This document shows, piece by piece, positions 32,607 to 42,700 of a stretch of 64,000 nt of DNA. Position 1 is the stretch's first letter. Every line of letters starts with the position of its first letter. Under the pieces are notes generated by a model, which was not told where the DNA came from, did not search any database, and saw nothing but the letters and a program-made list of their open reading frames with translations. Source of the DNA: Bacteroidales bacterium UBA7258 (GTDB taxonomy: Bacteria; Bacteroidota; Bacteroidia; Bacteroidales; UBA932); NCBI GenBank assembly GCA_002472565.1, contig DKSK01000005.1, positions 1 to 64,000 on the forward strand. Direction: 5' to 3'. The position numbers were made by a program, and so were the translations under genes.

Positions 32607-34205
32607 ATGAAAAAGACAATGATAATCTCCGCGGCGTTGCTTGGCGTGACGTTTGCGGCCGGGGCGCAGACTGTGTCTGACGCTCTGCGTTACAGCGAGA
32701 ACAATTACCTTGGCACCGCAAGGAGCATCGGCCTGGGCAATGCGGTAACTGCCTTGGGCGGCGACCTCGGCACTGTGGGCATCAACCCCGCCGGATCCGC
32801 AGTCAGCAAATTCTGGCAGATTGAATTCACCCCGGCGCTGAGCATATCCGCTTCGGATGCGAAATACAATCCGAATCCGTCGGCTTCTTCCAACTACACC
32901 TCTTCCACGGACAACAGCACAAGGTTCACTTTCCCGAACTTCGGAATGAACATGTACTTCCCTACCGGACAGAGAAGCGGACTCAAGGGAGTTTCCTTCG
33001 GCTTCATCTTCAACAGCACCAACAATTTCCAGGAGAGATTCACTGGACACGGGCAGAACGGAAGCACTTCATACCTGGGCTACCTTGCCACGGCGGCTGA
33101 CGGATATAAGGAGAGCGATCTTCAGGGAGCCGACTACGCTTCCTCTATTCCATGGGACGTTCTGGTCGGCTACCGCTCCGGAATGATCGCCGGCTACGGA
33201 ACTACGGACGGAAAATACATCGGCACTACCGAGAAGCAGTATTCGGACGGATCCATCATGGTGGCCAGCAACCTCAATCAGCGTTACGCCGTGAGCTCCC
33301 ACGGACAGAAATATGATCCGGTTCTCAACCTGGGCTTCAATATTTCCGACATCTTCTATTTCGGCTTCAATCTGGGCCTGACGACCTTCGACTACCAGAC
33401 GAAGTCAACGATCACGGAAACGGCGGTAGATCCTGCCAGCTTTGAGGTCAATTTCCAGAAGGGGACGGCATATTTCTCCGACGCAAGCTATCGTAACAGG
33501 TATTCAGCCTACGGGGACGGAGTCTACGGCAAGTTCGGTTTCATCGTCCTTCCGACGGACAACCTCAGGATCGGAGCGGCCATCCAGACCCCTACCTCCA
33601 TTCATATGGTTGAGAAATACCATTACTACGGCGAGACCAATTTCACGGACTCCGGCTACGACAGCTGGGCACGCAGTGATGACGGGAGATACGAATACAG
33701 GCTTATCACTCCGTACAGCGCGAACGTAGGACTGGCCTACACCTTCCCTAAGGGCTTCATCTCGGCAGATTACGAAATGACCGACTACAGCACCATGAAG
33801 TTCAAGGAAGATGACGACTATGATGTAGAGGGAACCTTTGACAGGGTCAACGATGACATCAGGGACTATACTGGAATGACCCACGAAGTAAGAATGGGTG
33901 GAGAGTTCATGCCTATGAGCGACATCGCCTTCCGCGCCGGCTACGGCTTCAGGTCTTCCGCCGAGCGCTACTATGATGCTCTCGGAGACAAGAAATCTCC
34001 CGACGCCTACACCCACACCGTATCCTTCGGTCTGGGCTACAGTTCTCCAGGCTCCTTCTTCATGGATTTCGCCTGCCAGGCACTCTTCCGCTCAAAGCAG
34101 TACTACTACCCTTATCCTGATTACATCAACGACGTGAAGTCTCCGGAAATCAAGCTGAATTCCCAGCTTTGGACCTTCGCGATGACCTTCGGATGGAGGT
34201 TCTAA
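32607..34205 (+). CDS. OmpP1/FadL/TodX-family outer-membrane transporter
   Basis: After the signal peptide MKKTMIISAALLGVTFAAGA comes the FadL-type N-terminus TVSDALRYSENNYLGTARSI GLGNAVTALGG and GINPAGSA. The remainder is about 14 amphipathic strands (YSANVGLAYTFPKGFISADY, EVRMGGEFMPMSDIAFRAGY) ending LWTFAMTFGWRF with the C-terminal Phe of barrels. FadL-like channels pass hydrophobic compounds through the outer membrane; the substrate is unknown. I start at 32607, not at the TTG/CTG 12 bases upstream. The last 4 bases overlap the end of the convergent WbqC-like gene. Confidence 0.9.
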   Translation: MKKTMIISAALLGVTFAAGAQTVSDALRYSENNYLGTARSIGLGNAVTALGGDLGTVGINPAGSAVSKFWQIEFTPALSISASDAKYNPNPSASSNYTSSTDNSTRFTFPNFGMNMYFPTGQRSGLKGVSFGFIFNSTNNFQERFTGHGQNGSTSYLGYLATAADGYKESDLQGADYASSIPWDVLVGYRSGMIAGYGTTDGKYIGTTEKQYSDGSIMVASNLNQRYAVSSHGQKYDPVLNLGFNISDIFYFGFNLGLTTFDYQTKSTITETAVDPASFEVNFQKGTAYFSDASYRNRYSAYGDGVYGKFGFIVLPTDNLRIGAAIQTPTSIHMVEKYHYYGETNFTDSGYDSWARSDDGRYEYRLITPYSANVGLAYTFPKGFISADYEMTDYSTMKFKEDDDYDVEGTFDRVNDDIRDYTGMTHEVRMGGEFMPMSDIAFRAGYGFRSSAERYYDALGDKKSPDAYTHTVSFGLGYSSPGSFFMDFACQALFRSKQYYYPYPDYINDVKSPEIKLNSQLWTFAMTFGWRF

Positions 34206-34861
34206 AGACGCTTGAGGAAAGTGATCGAGTCGGGACCTTCATTGAAGAGAAGGTCAGCGGCTGAAAGATTAGATTTGAAACCGTATTTTCGGGCGAAAAC
34301 CTGGAAATACGGTTTTTTCAGGCCCAGACTCTCCAGTATCTTGTTCTCGCGCTTCGGGTGGATGGTTTCGCGGAAGTCCGGCAGCATTGATTCCGGAGCC
34401 ACCTTGAGATAGGTGTCCGTGAGGCGGAAGTCTGCCTTGATTCCGGTTTTGGAGAGAATGAAGCGGATGACCTCCATATCCAGATCCCAGAGGGTTTCAG
34501 GCCGGGATTCAAGGACGGAGAAAAGCTCGTCCCTGTAATACTCATAGAAGGCGGAGGTCTCATACGCCGAGTCAAAGGCACGCTCAAGTCGGAGCAGCCA
34601 CGGGGTAGACCAGTCCACTCGGACCTCCCTTATCGGAAGCGAGGAGGGGTCTTTGCCGGCATGGATTACTGGAAAAGACAAGGCCTCGACTCCGTTGGCC
34701 GTGGCTATCAGGCAGCGGTTCCGGTAGCTCTGCTTCTGGTAGTGTTCCGAGGCTTCGAGCCAAACATGCGAAGGCTCCACCCTGTCAGGATACAAGATGA
34801 AGCCTTCGGCAAGGGCCGCCAGCCAAGAGACCGGCGGGAAAAATGCAATTGAGAGCAGCAC
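34202..34861 (-). CDS. WbqC-family protein
   Basis: The 219 residues match the WbqC family in length and in SHVWLEASEHYQKQSYRNRC, ALSFPVIHAGK, VRVDWSTPWLLRLERAFDSA and SAFYEYYRDELFSVLES. Family members sit in O-antigen and surface polysaccharide loci and are thought to act in sugar-amine synthesis, but the reaction is unproven. The GTG start overlaps the TAG of lpxA (TAGTG), giving translational coupling and tying it to lipid A synthesis. Confidence 0.85.
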   Translation of the reverse strand: MLLSIAFFPPVSWLAALAEGFILYPDRVEPSHVWLEASEHYQKQSYRNRCLIATANGVEALSFPVIHAGKDPSSLPIREVRVDWSTPWLLRLERAFDSAYETSAFYEYYRDELFSVLESRPETLWDLDMEVIRFILSKTGIKADFRLTDTYLKVAPESMLPDFRETIHPKRENKILESLGLKKPYFQVFARKYGFKSNLSAADLLFNEGPDSITFLKRL

Positions 34862-35673
34862 TACTCCACCATGCCCTTTTCGACAACCTCAGGTCCTCTG
34901 ATGATGCCGCGCTTGGAGTTCTTGATGAAGTTCAGGATGTTGTCGCGCTCAGGGCTGGCAGGGAATCCGGCCTCGACCTTGGCGACACCGTCCGAGATGT
35001 TGTTTCCCTGGAAATAAATCGTGTCGTAGATATCCTTGATGGTCCTCATCGTATCGGATGAGAAGCCTCTTCTGCGCAGACCTACGAGATTAAGTCCGCA
35101 ATAGCAGATAGGATCGCGGCCGCACAGAACATAAGGAGGGACATCCTTGGTGATCTTCGATGCACCTCCGATCATGGCGTGGCAGCCGATATGGGTGAAC
35201 TGATGGGCCTTGGAACCTCCTCCGAGGATGGCCCAGTCGTCAATGTCTGTCTCTCCCGCAACGCCCACATAGCTCGTCATGATCACATGGTCACCGAGAC
35301 GGCAGTCATGGGCGATATGGACATAAGACATTATGAGGCAATTGTTACCGATTTTGGTAGTACCTTTTCCGCTGGCTTCGGTTCCGCGGTTGATGGTGGC
35401 GCACTCCCTGATGTTGACATTGTCGCCGATTTCGACATAAGAAACTTCTCCTCCGAACTTAAGGTCCTGAGGGATGGCTCCTACGACAGCACCAGGGAAA
35501 ACCGTACAATTCTTTCCCATGTGGACGTAGCTGAAGACTACGGCGTGAGGAAGAATCTTGCAGCCGTCGCCGATGACCACGTTGTCATCCACGTAAGCAT
35601 AAGGTCCGATTTCGATGTTGTCGCCGAGTATGGCTTTAGGGCTGACAGTTGCCAATGGACTAATGTTATTCAT
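34861..35673 (-). CDS. lpxA: UDP-N-acetylglucosamine acyltransferase
   Basis: A left-handed beta-helix of hexapeptide repeats (ISPLATVSPKAILGDNIEIG, VIGDGCKILPHAVVFSYVHM) holds the catalytic His in SYVHIAHDCRLGDHVIM. The C-terminal part has VLCGRDPICYCGLNLVGLRR and the helical tail usual in LpxA. It transfers a hydroxyacyl chain to UDP-GlcNAc, the first step of lipid A. The start at 35673 lies 13 bases after lpxC. Length 270 is close to the 262 of E. coli. Confidence 0.95.
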   Translation of the reverse strand: MNNISPLATVSPKAILGDNIEIGPYAYVDDNVVIGDGCKILPHAVVFSYVHMGKNCTVFPGAVVGAIPQDLKFGGEVSYVEIGDNVNIRECATINRGTEASGKGTTKIGNNCLIMSYVHIAHDCRLGDHVIMTSYVGVAGETDIDDWAILGGGSKAHQFTHIGCHAMIGGASKITKDVPPYVLCGRDPICYCGLNLVGLRRRGFSSDTMRTIKDIYDTIYFQGNNISDGVAKVEAGFPASPERDNILNFIKNSKRGIIRGPEVVEKGMVE

Positions 35674-35686
35674 AATTCTATCTTCT

Positions 35687-36604
35687 TTATTTTTCAAAGC
35701 CGAGAGCCTTTCTGAAGGCTTTGGACGCATAGGAATTTATGGTGTGGCCAGGTTTGAAGGCCGTTACTTTCGCATTCATGAAGCCTCCGCAAAGGCGCAT
35801 GTCACCGATGAGATCGAGCAGCTTGTGCCTGCCGCACTCATTCGGGAAATGGAGTTCGAGGTTGGTCAGATAACCGTCTTCACGGACTCTGATGTCGGGA
35901 TGGTTGAAGAGTTTTGCCATCTGAGCCACTACCTCGTCCTTGACAGGATACTCGCATACGACGATAGCATTGTCGACGTCTCCGCCTTTTATGAGATTGT
36001 TGGCAAGAAGGTACTGGATCTCATGGAAGAAGACGAAGGTTCTGCAGATTCCGATCTGGGAGGCATAGTCGACGGACTCATCCCAGCGGGCTTCCTGCAC
36101 GCCGAGGACATGAGAGCCGAAGTCCACCTTGGAGTAGAAAGACATGGCGTCGGCAGGCTCTATCTTGACCCAGCCGCCGGTCTTGTCGTCATGGATTTCG
36201 ATGGTCTGAGGGACCTCGATATATTTTCTTTCGGCACCCTGGTCTTCCAGGCCGTCGGAGGCGAAAGCCTTGACATAGAAGCTGGCGCTCCCGTCGAGAA
36301 TCGGCACCTCGGGACCGTCGGTCTCGATGACGGCATTATCCACTCCCATGCCGGTCAAAGCCGACATTATATGCTCGATTGTCTGGACGGAGGCCTCCCC
36401 CTGAGCTATTTTAGTGCTTCTGGATGTGTCGGTGATATTCTCTGCAAGTGCCTCGACCACGTTGGAACCTTCAGGCAGGTCAGTTCTCACGAAACGGATC
36501 CCCTCCCCAAGGCCCGCAGGTTTCACGCTCATATGGTAATATCCCCCTGTATGAAGTCCCTTGCCCTCGAAGGAGCAGGCTTTCTTTAGTGTATGCTGGT
36601 TCAT
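35687..36604 (-). CDS. lpxC: UDP-3-O-acyl-N-acetylglucosamine deacetylase, without FabZ fusion
   Basis: The protein starts HTLKKACSFEGKGLHTG. Zinc ligands are His in TIEHIMSALTGMGVDNAVIE and His/Asp in GRHKLLDLIGDMRLCGG; the general base His is in FKPGHTINSYASKAF. It removes the acetyl group from UDP-3-O-acyl-GlcNAc, the committed step of lipid A. In most Bacteroidetes LpxC is fused to the dehydratase FabZ and reaches about 460 residues; here it ends at 305 (ALGFEK) and lpxA follows 13 bases later. A separate fabZ must lie outside the window. The promoter box lies only 4 bases before the ATG. Confidence 0.95.
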   Translation of the reverse strand: MNQHTLKKACSFEGKGLHTGGYYHMSVKPAGLGEGIRFVRTDLPEGSNVVEALAENITDTSRSTKIAQGEASVQTIEHIMSALTGMGVDNAVIETDGPEVPILDGSASFYVKAFASDGLEDQGAERKYIEVPQTIEIHDDKTGGWVKIEPADAMSFYSKVDFGSHVLGVQEARWDESVDYASQIGICRTFVFFHEIQYLLANNLIKGGDVDNAIVVCEYPVKDEVVAQMAKLFNHPDIRVREDGYLTNLELHFPNECGRHKLLDLIGDMRLCGGFMNAKVTAFKPGHTINSYASKAFRKALGFEK

Positions 36605-36608
36605 TTGA

Positions 36609-36616
36609 CAAATATA
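36609..36616 (-). promoter_or_regulatory. -7 box directly before lpxC
   Basis: TATATTTG on the minus strand ends 4 bases before the lpxC ATG (36604). In this phylum transcription starts about 5-7 bases after the box, so the message would begin at or next to the start codon. Confidence 0.55.
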
Positions 36617-36685
36617 ATACTTTTAGCAGATAATCCTCAGCGCCCACCCACTCTTCACCCTCTCCCCGCTTCCCGGGAGGGCTCT

Positions 36686-37681
36686 CTACTTCTCGCCGTT
36701 CATCTTGAAGGCGGCGTAACTCCTCATATATTTCTTGATGTCAAATGCAGGCGAGCCGAGGACGACCGTCCCCTCCTTAGTGATACTCTTCGTCACTCCT
36801 GCCTGGGCGCCTATGGTCGTATGGTCGGCTATAGTGATATGGCCTACGACTCCGACCTGGCCGGCGAGGATGCAGTTCTTGCCGATCTTTGCGCTGCCTG
36901 CGATGCCGCACTGAGCCGCCATGACCGTATTATCTCCGATGACGACGTTATGCGCGATCTGGCAGAGGTTGTCAATCTTGACTCCGTTGCCGATAATGGT
37001 AGCCTCCATCTCCGAACGGTCGATGGTGGTGCAGGCGCCGATCTCGACATTGTCTCCGATAATCACCTTTCCAAGATGTTCGATCTTCTCCCAGGTCCCG
37101 TCAGGGAGCGGAGCATTGCCGAAACCGTCCGAGCCGATGACGGCATTGCTGTGGATGATGACATTGTCGCCGATCTGCATTCCGGGGTAGATGCTCACTC
37201 CCGGATAGATGATGCAATGCTTGCCTATGTGGGTGTCGTCTCCGATGTAGACGTTTTCATAGATCTTCGTATAGTCTCCGATCACCGCATGATGGCCGAC
37301 ATAGGAATGGCTGCCGAGATAGACCTTCTTGCCGAATTTCGTCGTGAAGAACCAAGAAGAACGGAAGCCGCGGTGGCGATGATTCGTCCTGTTCTGGAGA
37401 GTGACATATTTGAGCAGGTCGGCGAGAGCGGAGTAAGCGTTGTCGACCCTGACAAGAGTCGGGGTAAGGGCCTGCTTTGGTTGAAAAGTCTTGTTTACGA
37501 GAAGGATGCTGGCCTTAGTCGTATAGACATACTGTTCATATTTCGGATTGGCATAGAAGCAGAGTTGTCCGGCTTTCCCGTGTTCAATCTTAGCTAATGA
37601 AGTCACCTTTGCGTTCTCATCGCCTTCCACTGTGCCTCTAAGCACTCTTGCGAGCTGTTTGGCCGTAAATTCGATTGTCAT
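36686..37681 (-). CDS. lpxD: UDP-3-O-(3-hydroxyacyl)glucosamine N-acyltransferase
   Basis: The N-terminal uridine-binding domain (FTAKQLARVLRGTVEGDENA, ANPKYEQYVYTTKASILLV) precedes a beta-helix of hexapeptides (YVGHHAVIGDYTKIYENVYI, IGDNVIIHSNAVIGSDGFG). The catalytic His lies in NLCQIAHNVVIGDNTVM. It adds the second hydroxyacyl chain in lipid A synthesis. It is separated from lpxC by 81 bases on the same strand, so lpxD, lpxC, lpxA and the wbqC-like gene form a lipid A block. Confidence 0.95.
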   Translation of the reverse strand: MTIEFTAKQLARVLRGTVEGDENAKVTSLAKIEHGKAGQLCFYANPKYEQYVYTTKASILLVNKTFQPKQALTPTLVRVDNAYSALADLLKYVTLQNRTNHRHRGFRSSWFFTTKFGKKVYLGSHSYVGHHAVIGDYTKIYENVYIGDDTHIGKHCIIYPGVSIYPGMQIGDNVIIHSNAVIGSDGFGNAPLPDGTWEKIEHLGKVIIGDNVEIGACTTIDRSEMEATIIGNGVKIDNLCQIAHNVVIGDNTVMAAQCGIAGSAKIGKNCILAGQVGVVGHITIADHTTIGAQAGVTKSITKEGTVVLGSPAFDIKKYMRSYAAFKMNGEK

Positions 37682-37831
37682 GAATCAGGCATATTTAACT
37701 TAATCATGCAAATAAACAAATTTTAGAGCAAAATTGAAATATTAAAAGGTTCTATGCTTAAGCTTTCATATGTGCGATCAAAATAATAAGAATGAGAAAA
37801 GACACGATTTTATAATTGAAAATATTATTTG

Positions 37832-37839
37832 TATCTTTG
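37832..37839 (+). promoter_or_regulatory. -7 box of the rimP-nusA-infB operon
   Basis: TATCTTTG matches the Bacteroidetes -7 box; the preceding 30 bases are AT-rich with no strict TTTG at -33. The predicted transcript starts near 37845, just before a strong hairpin. The rest of the gap 37682-37831 shows nothing. Confidence 0.7.
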
Positions 37840-37850
37840 CAGATGTGAAG

Positions 37851-37887
37851 TGAGATAGGAGGAAGGCGCCTCCTATCTCATTTTGTT
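37851..37887 (+). terminator. Terminator-like hairpin at the very 5' end of the rimP transcript
   Basis: TGAGATAGGAGG (37851-37862) and CCTCCTATCTCA (37869-37880) form a perfect 12-bp stem with a six-base loop followed by TTTTGTT. It starts about 6 bases after the predicted transcription start. It could attenuate the operon, a suitable place for control by the encoded NusA, or simply protect the 5' end. Confidence 0.6.
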
Positions 37888-37968
37888 AAAAAGCCCGGAC
37901 TTATGCCGGCCGGGTCCGGAAAATCAGGCGGCCGGCCCGAACGGCCCGGCAGAGCGGGAAGAAATTTT

Positions 37969-38442
37969 ATGAGTATGGATGTCAAGGAAATAGAAAAGAT
38001 CATGGAGCCGGAAGCGGCCTCAAGAGGATGTTTCATCGTGGGGGTGGACATCTCCGATGACAATGACATAACCCTGACGATCGAATCCGAGGAAGGGACT
38101 GTGACTATGGACGACTGCGTCGCCCTGAACAATGCCTTCGAAGCCGCCTTCGACAGGAACGCAGAGGACTATTCCCTGACAGTGACCTCCGCCGGCCTGG
38201 ACCAGCCTTTCAGAGTTCTGAAGCAATTCCTGAAGGCCGTCGGGACGACCGTAGAGGTGAAGCTCAAGGGAGGAAAGAAGCTGACCGGGGAACTGACTGG
38301 TGCGGACGAGACTTCCATCAGCCTGCGTCATAAGGTCAGGGAAGTCGTCGAGGGGAAAAAGCGCAAGGAACTCGTTGAGCACGAAGATACTTTCTCCATG
38401 ACCGAGGTGAACTCAGTCATGCCGTACATTGATTTTGATTAA
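37969..38442 (+). CDS. rimP: Ribosome maturation factor RimP
   Basis: The start at 37969 gives 157 residues with the conserved GCFIVGVDISDDNDITLTIE, VTMDDCVALNNAFEAAFDR, LTVTSAGLDQPFRVLKQFLK and KGGKKLTGELTGAD. RimP binds the 30S precursor and is needed for its maturation. A GGAAG lies just before the ATG; another ATG two codons later is possible. It opens the classical rimP-nusA-infB operon, with nusA 25 bases downstream. Confidence 0.93.
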   Translation: MSMDVKEIEKIMEPEAASRGCFIVGVDISDDNDITLTIESEEGTVTMDDCVALNNAFEAAFDRNAEDYSLTVTSAGLDQPFRVLKQFLKAVGTTVEVKLKGGKKLTGELTGADETSISLRHKVREVVEGKKRKELVEHEDTFSMTEVNSVMPYIDFD

Positions 38443-38467
38443 TCAGAAAGAAAACAGCAATAAGAAA

Positions 38468-39730
38468 ATGGCAACAAAACCTACAGAGGAAAAAATCGAC
38501 CTGAAGGGGGCCTTCGCCGCCTTCAAGGACGAGAAGCACATCGACAGGGCTACCATGATGGGAGTCCTCGTGGATGTATTCAAAGCCCAGCTCGCCAAAA
38601 CCTACGGTTCGAGCGATAATTTCGATGTCATCATAAACCCTGACAAAGGAGACTGCGAAATCTATCAGAACCTCGAAGTGGTCGACACAGTTGAAGATCC
38701 TGCCAGCCAGATTACCCTTGACCAGGTGAAGGACGAGACCGGGGACGATGACTACGAGGTAGGAGACACATATACCAGGACCATCCGTCTGGCCGACTTC
38801 GGCCGCAGAGGCATCCTCAACATTCGCCAGAACCTCCAGGGAAGGATCATGGACATCGAGAAGGCCAACCTCTTCAATATGTACAAGGAGAAGGTCGGGG
38901 AGATGTTCACCGGCCAGGTATACCAAACCTATTCGAAGGAGGTGCTCATCCTCGACGAGGAGGGCAACGAGCTCCACCTGCCTAAGCTGGAGCAGATTCC
39001 GGGAGAGCATTTCAAGAAGGAGGACACCGTCCGCGCTCTGATCAAAGAGGTCGAGATGAGAAACAACACTACTCCTTATATTACTCTCACCAGAACTTCT
39101 CCGGAGTTCCTGGCCAAGCTCTTCGAAATGGAAGTTCCTGAAATCGAAGAAGGTCTCATAACAATCAAGAAGGTTGTCAGAGAGCCAGGTCATCGCGCAA
39201 AGGTGGCCGTAGAGTCCTATGACACGAATGTTGACGCCATCGGAGCCTGCATCGGAGTGCGCGGCCAGAGAATCATCGGAATCGTGCGCGAGCTCCGCAA
39301 CGAGAACATCGATGTGATCCAGTGGTCGGACAAGCCGGAAGAGCTGATCCGCAGAGCCCTAAGCCCGGCGAAGGTCAATTCGATAGAGATGGGCGAGGCC
39401 CCGTCTCCTGTAAAGGTCTTCATGGATCCGGACGAGGTAAAGAAGGGCATCGGAGTAGGCGGAGTCAACATTCGTCTCGCCGGCCAGCTTATCGGCCGTG
39501 AAGTCGAAGTTTACAGGGAGCTTGGAGACAACGAGGAAGAGGATGATGTCGCGCTCGACGAGTTCAACGACGAGATTGACCAGTGGGTCATCGACAAACT
39601 CAAGTCAATAGGCTGCGAGACGGCGAAGGCTGTACTCGCCATGGACAAGGCCGATGTGGCTCAGAAGGCTGACCTCGAGGACGAGACTGTCGACGAGGTC
39701 TTCAAGATTCTCAGCGAAGAATTCGAATAA
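38468..39730 (+). CDS. nusA: Transcription termination/antitermination factor NusA
   Basis: The 420-residue protein has the NusA N-terminal domain (IDLKGAFAAFKDEKHIDRAT), an S1 domain (MYKEKVGEMFTGQVYQTYSK) and two KH domains (EPGHRAKVAVESYDTNVDAI GACIGVRGQRI and IGVGGVNIRLAGQLIGREVE). NusA binds RNA polymerase and RNA, affecting pausing and termination. I start at 38468 (MATKPTEE) rather than at the upstream ATA/ATT positions of the frame. The acidic tail of E. coli NusA is only partly present, as usual in Bacteroidetes. Confidence 0.96.
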   Translation: MATKPTEEKIDLKGAFAAFKDEKHIDRATMMGVLVDVFKAQLAKTYGSSDNFDVIINPDKGDCEIYQNLEVVDTVEDPASQITLDQVKDETGDDDYEVGDTYTRTIRLADFGRRGILNIRQNLQGRIMDIEKANLFNMYKEKVGEMFTGQVYQTYSKEVLILDEEGNELHLPKLEQIPGEHFKKEDTVRALIKEVEMRNNTTPYITLTRTSPEFLAKLFEMEVPEIEEGLITIKKVVREPGHRAKVAVESYDTNVDAIGACIGVRGQRIIGIVRELRNENIDVIQWSDKPEELIRRALSPAKVNSIEMGEAPSPVKVFMDPDEVKKGIGVGGVNIRLAGQLIGREVEVYRELGDNEEEDDVALDEFNDEIDQWVIDKLKSIGCETAKAVLAMDKADVAQKADLEDETVDEVFKILSEEFE

Positions 39731-39782
39731 ACTAGGTATTAGAGGCTTTCGGACACACGGTTTATAATTAATACATCTTTTT

Positions 39783-42700
39783 ATGTCATTGATCAGATTA
39801 AACAAGATAACCAAAACATACAACATCGGACTTCAGACCCTGGTGGATTTTCTCATGCAGGTCGATCCAGAAGCCAACATAGAGGCGAACCCGAATTTCA
39901 AAATTGACGAAGAGAAGTATCACGACCTTCTCACCAAGAAGTTCGGAGCCGACCTCAAGGCGAAGGAGGATGCCGAGAAAGTCAGCACGAAGATCGGCGA
40001 GATCATCAACCAGAATTCTGACAAGAAGGATGGCGAAGAAGACTATGTGCCCGAAAGAGAGTCAGTCATCATAGACAACAACCTTTCGTCCGGAGAAGCC
40101 TTGGTCGGAAACGCCAAGGAGGCGGAGAAAGCCACTCCCGAACAGACCGAGAAAGCAGCCCCGGCAGAGCCTCTGAAGGCGGAAGCCGCAGACGAGCCGC
40201 AGAAGGCGGAAACGCCTGCGGAACCTGCCATCCAGACCCCGAAGGCCCAGGCACCTCAGACAAATGAGGCCCCGCAGGCCGGCAAGCATGAAGCGGCACA
40301 GATCGCCACGGAGCCTGCAGAAGCCGCCCTGCCAAAGGACGAAACCCGGACAGAAGCCGCCAAGCCAGCGGAGATTGAAGCTTCCAAGGCGCATGAAAAG
40401 CCTGAACCTGAAAAGGAAGCCGCTGAGCCGCAGATGGCTGTCGAGACCGAAAAAGTCAAGGATCAAGAGTTTGAGTCCAAGACTCAGGAGGAGAAGAAGG
40501 ATCAGGTTCATAGCGACGGCACCAAGGATGTAATGGAAGCTGAAAGTACAAAGACTTTTGCGCCAGAGGCACCTGCCGTGATCAAGGCTGAAGTGCCTCA
40601 GAAGAAGGCGGAGCAGAACGCCGAAAGGGTCAAGGGCATGCAGAATGCGAAAGCCTCCCAGAAGGAGCAGGCTCCTGCGGCCAAAGCCGCGGAGATGCCT
40701 GTGAGCACTCTCGACCAGACTCCTGCCGTGAAACTCAAGGTCGTAGGAAAGGTAGATCTCTCACAGTTCGAGCGTAAGCCTAAGAAGCGCGACAGGATCC
40801 AGAAAGGCGGAAGCCAGAAGGTCGATGTTACGAAAGTCGAGACTGACGAGAGGAGAGGCAAGGACCGTGGCCGCAATGGCGGCGGACACGGCAAAGACGC
40901 CCAGCAACAGCAGCCTCAGGGCAAGGGCCGCAAGAATCGTGACCGCGGAGGTCTCAAATTCCAGCCTACGCTCTCGGAAGCCGAGCTTGAGGAGCAGCAG
41001 AAGCAGGTTCAGCAGCAGGTCAAGGAGACCTATGCGAAGATGAACGAAGGGAAGCAGAAGACTAACTTCGGTGCAAAATACAGGAAGGAGAAGAGGGAGG
41101 CCGCGGAGCAGAAGATGCAGGAGGAAATACAGAACCAGAAGGCGGAGCAGAAGGTACTGAAAGTCACTGAGTTCGTGACGGTCAGCGACCTCGCTACCCT
41201 GATGAACAACACTCCTGTAACCAATGTCATCAAGGCCTGCATGGACCTCGGGCTCATGGTCTCCATAAACCAGAGACTCGATGCCGAGACTCTTCAGCTG
41301 GTCGCCGAGAGCTTCGGCTACAAGGTCGAGTTCGTAACGGCCGATATCCAGAACGAGCTTCAGCAGGAGAACGAGCCTGACAAGGAGGAAGACCTCGTGC
41401 CAAGGCCGCCTATCGTCACTGTCATGGGTCATGTCGACCATGGCAAGACTTCCCTCCTGGACAACATCCGCAACACCAACGTGATCGCTGGAGAGGCCGG
41501 AGGAATCACCCAGCATATCGGAGCATACAGCGTCAAACTGCAGAATGGCAGGAAGATAACTTTCCTCGACACTCCTGGTCATGAAGCATTCACGGCCATG
41601 CGTGCGAGAGGCGCGCAGATGACTGATCTCGCGATCATCATCATAGCCGCCGACGACGCCGTGATGCCGCAGACCATCGAGGCTATCCACCATGCCCAGG
41701 CTGCCGGTGTGCCTATGGTATTCGCCATCAACAAGATAGATAAGCCGGGCGCCCAGCCGGAGAAGATTTACCAGCAGCTCGCCCAGATGAATATCCTCAC
41801 GGAGAACTGGGGCGGAAAATTCCAGTGCCAGGAGATTTCGGCCAAGAAGGGCATCAATGTGGACAAACTCCTTGACAAGGTGCTCCTCGAAACAGACCTC
41901 ATGGATCTCAAGGCCAACCCTAACAGGCCGGGAACCGGAGCCATCATCGAGTCATCTCTCGACAAGGGCCGCGGTTACATCGCTACGGTTCTGGTCCAGA
42001 ACGGCACCATCCATATCGGAGACTGCATGCTTTCGGGAAGCTACTACGGAAGGATCAAGGCCATGTTCAACGAGCGCGGACAGAAGGTCACGGAGGCCGG
42101 CCCGTCGACTCCGGTCAGCATCTTAGGTCTGAACGGAGCCCCGAGCGCAGGTGACAAGTTCATCATCATGGCCGACGAGAAGGAGGCCAAGTCCATAGCC
42201 AACAAGCGCGAGCAGCTCATACGCATCCAGGGCATCAAGACCCAGAAGCATATGACCCTCGAGGAAATCGGCCGCAGAATCGCGATCGGCAACTTCAAGG
42301 AGCTCAATGTCATCGTGAAGGGAGACGTGGACGGATCCGTAGAGGCTCTGTCCGATTCCCTCATCAAGCTTTCGACACCTCAGGTACAGGTGAACGTGAT
42401 TCACAAGGCAGTAGGTGCGATTTCCGAGTCCGACGTGATGCTCGCTACTGCGTCTGACGCCGTAATCATCGGCTTCCAGGTCCGCCCTTCCGCTGAAGCA
42501 AGAAATACCGCCGAGAAGGAAGGCATCGAAATCAGGCTCTACTCCATCATCTACGACTGCATCAATGATGTCAAGGATGGTATCGAGGGTATGCTTGAGC
42601 CTATCAAGAAGGAGCAGGTCACCTCTACAGCCCTCGTCAAGCAGACCTTCCACATTTCGAAGGTCGGAACTATCGCGGGCTGCATCATAAAGGACGGCAA

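Noticed and set aside
40761..41693. 310-codon minus-strand frame opposite infB
   Set aside because: Leu/Val-rich reverse reading of the IF-2 linker and GTPase domain; no start signals.
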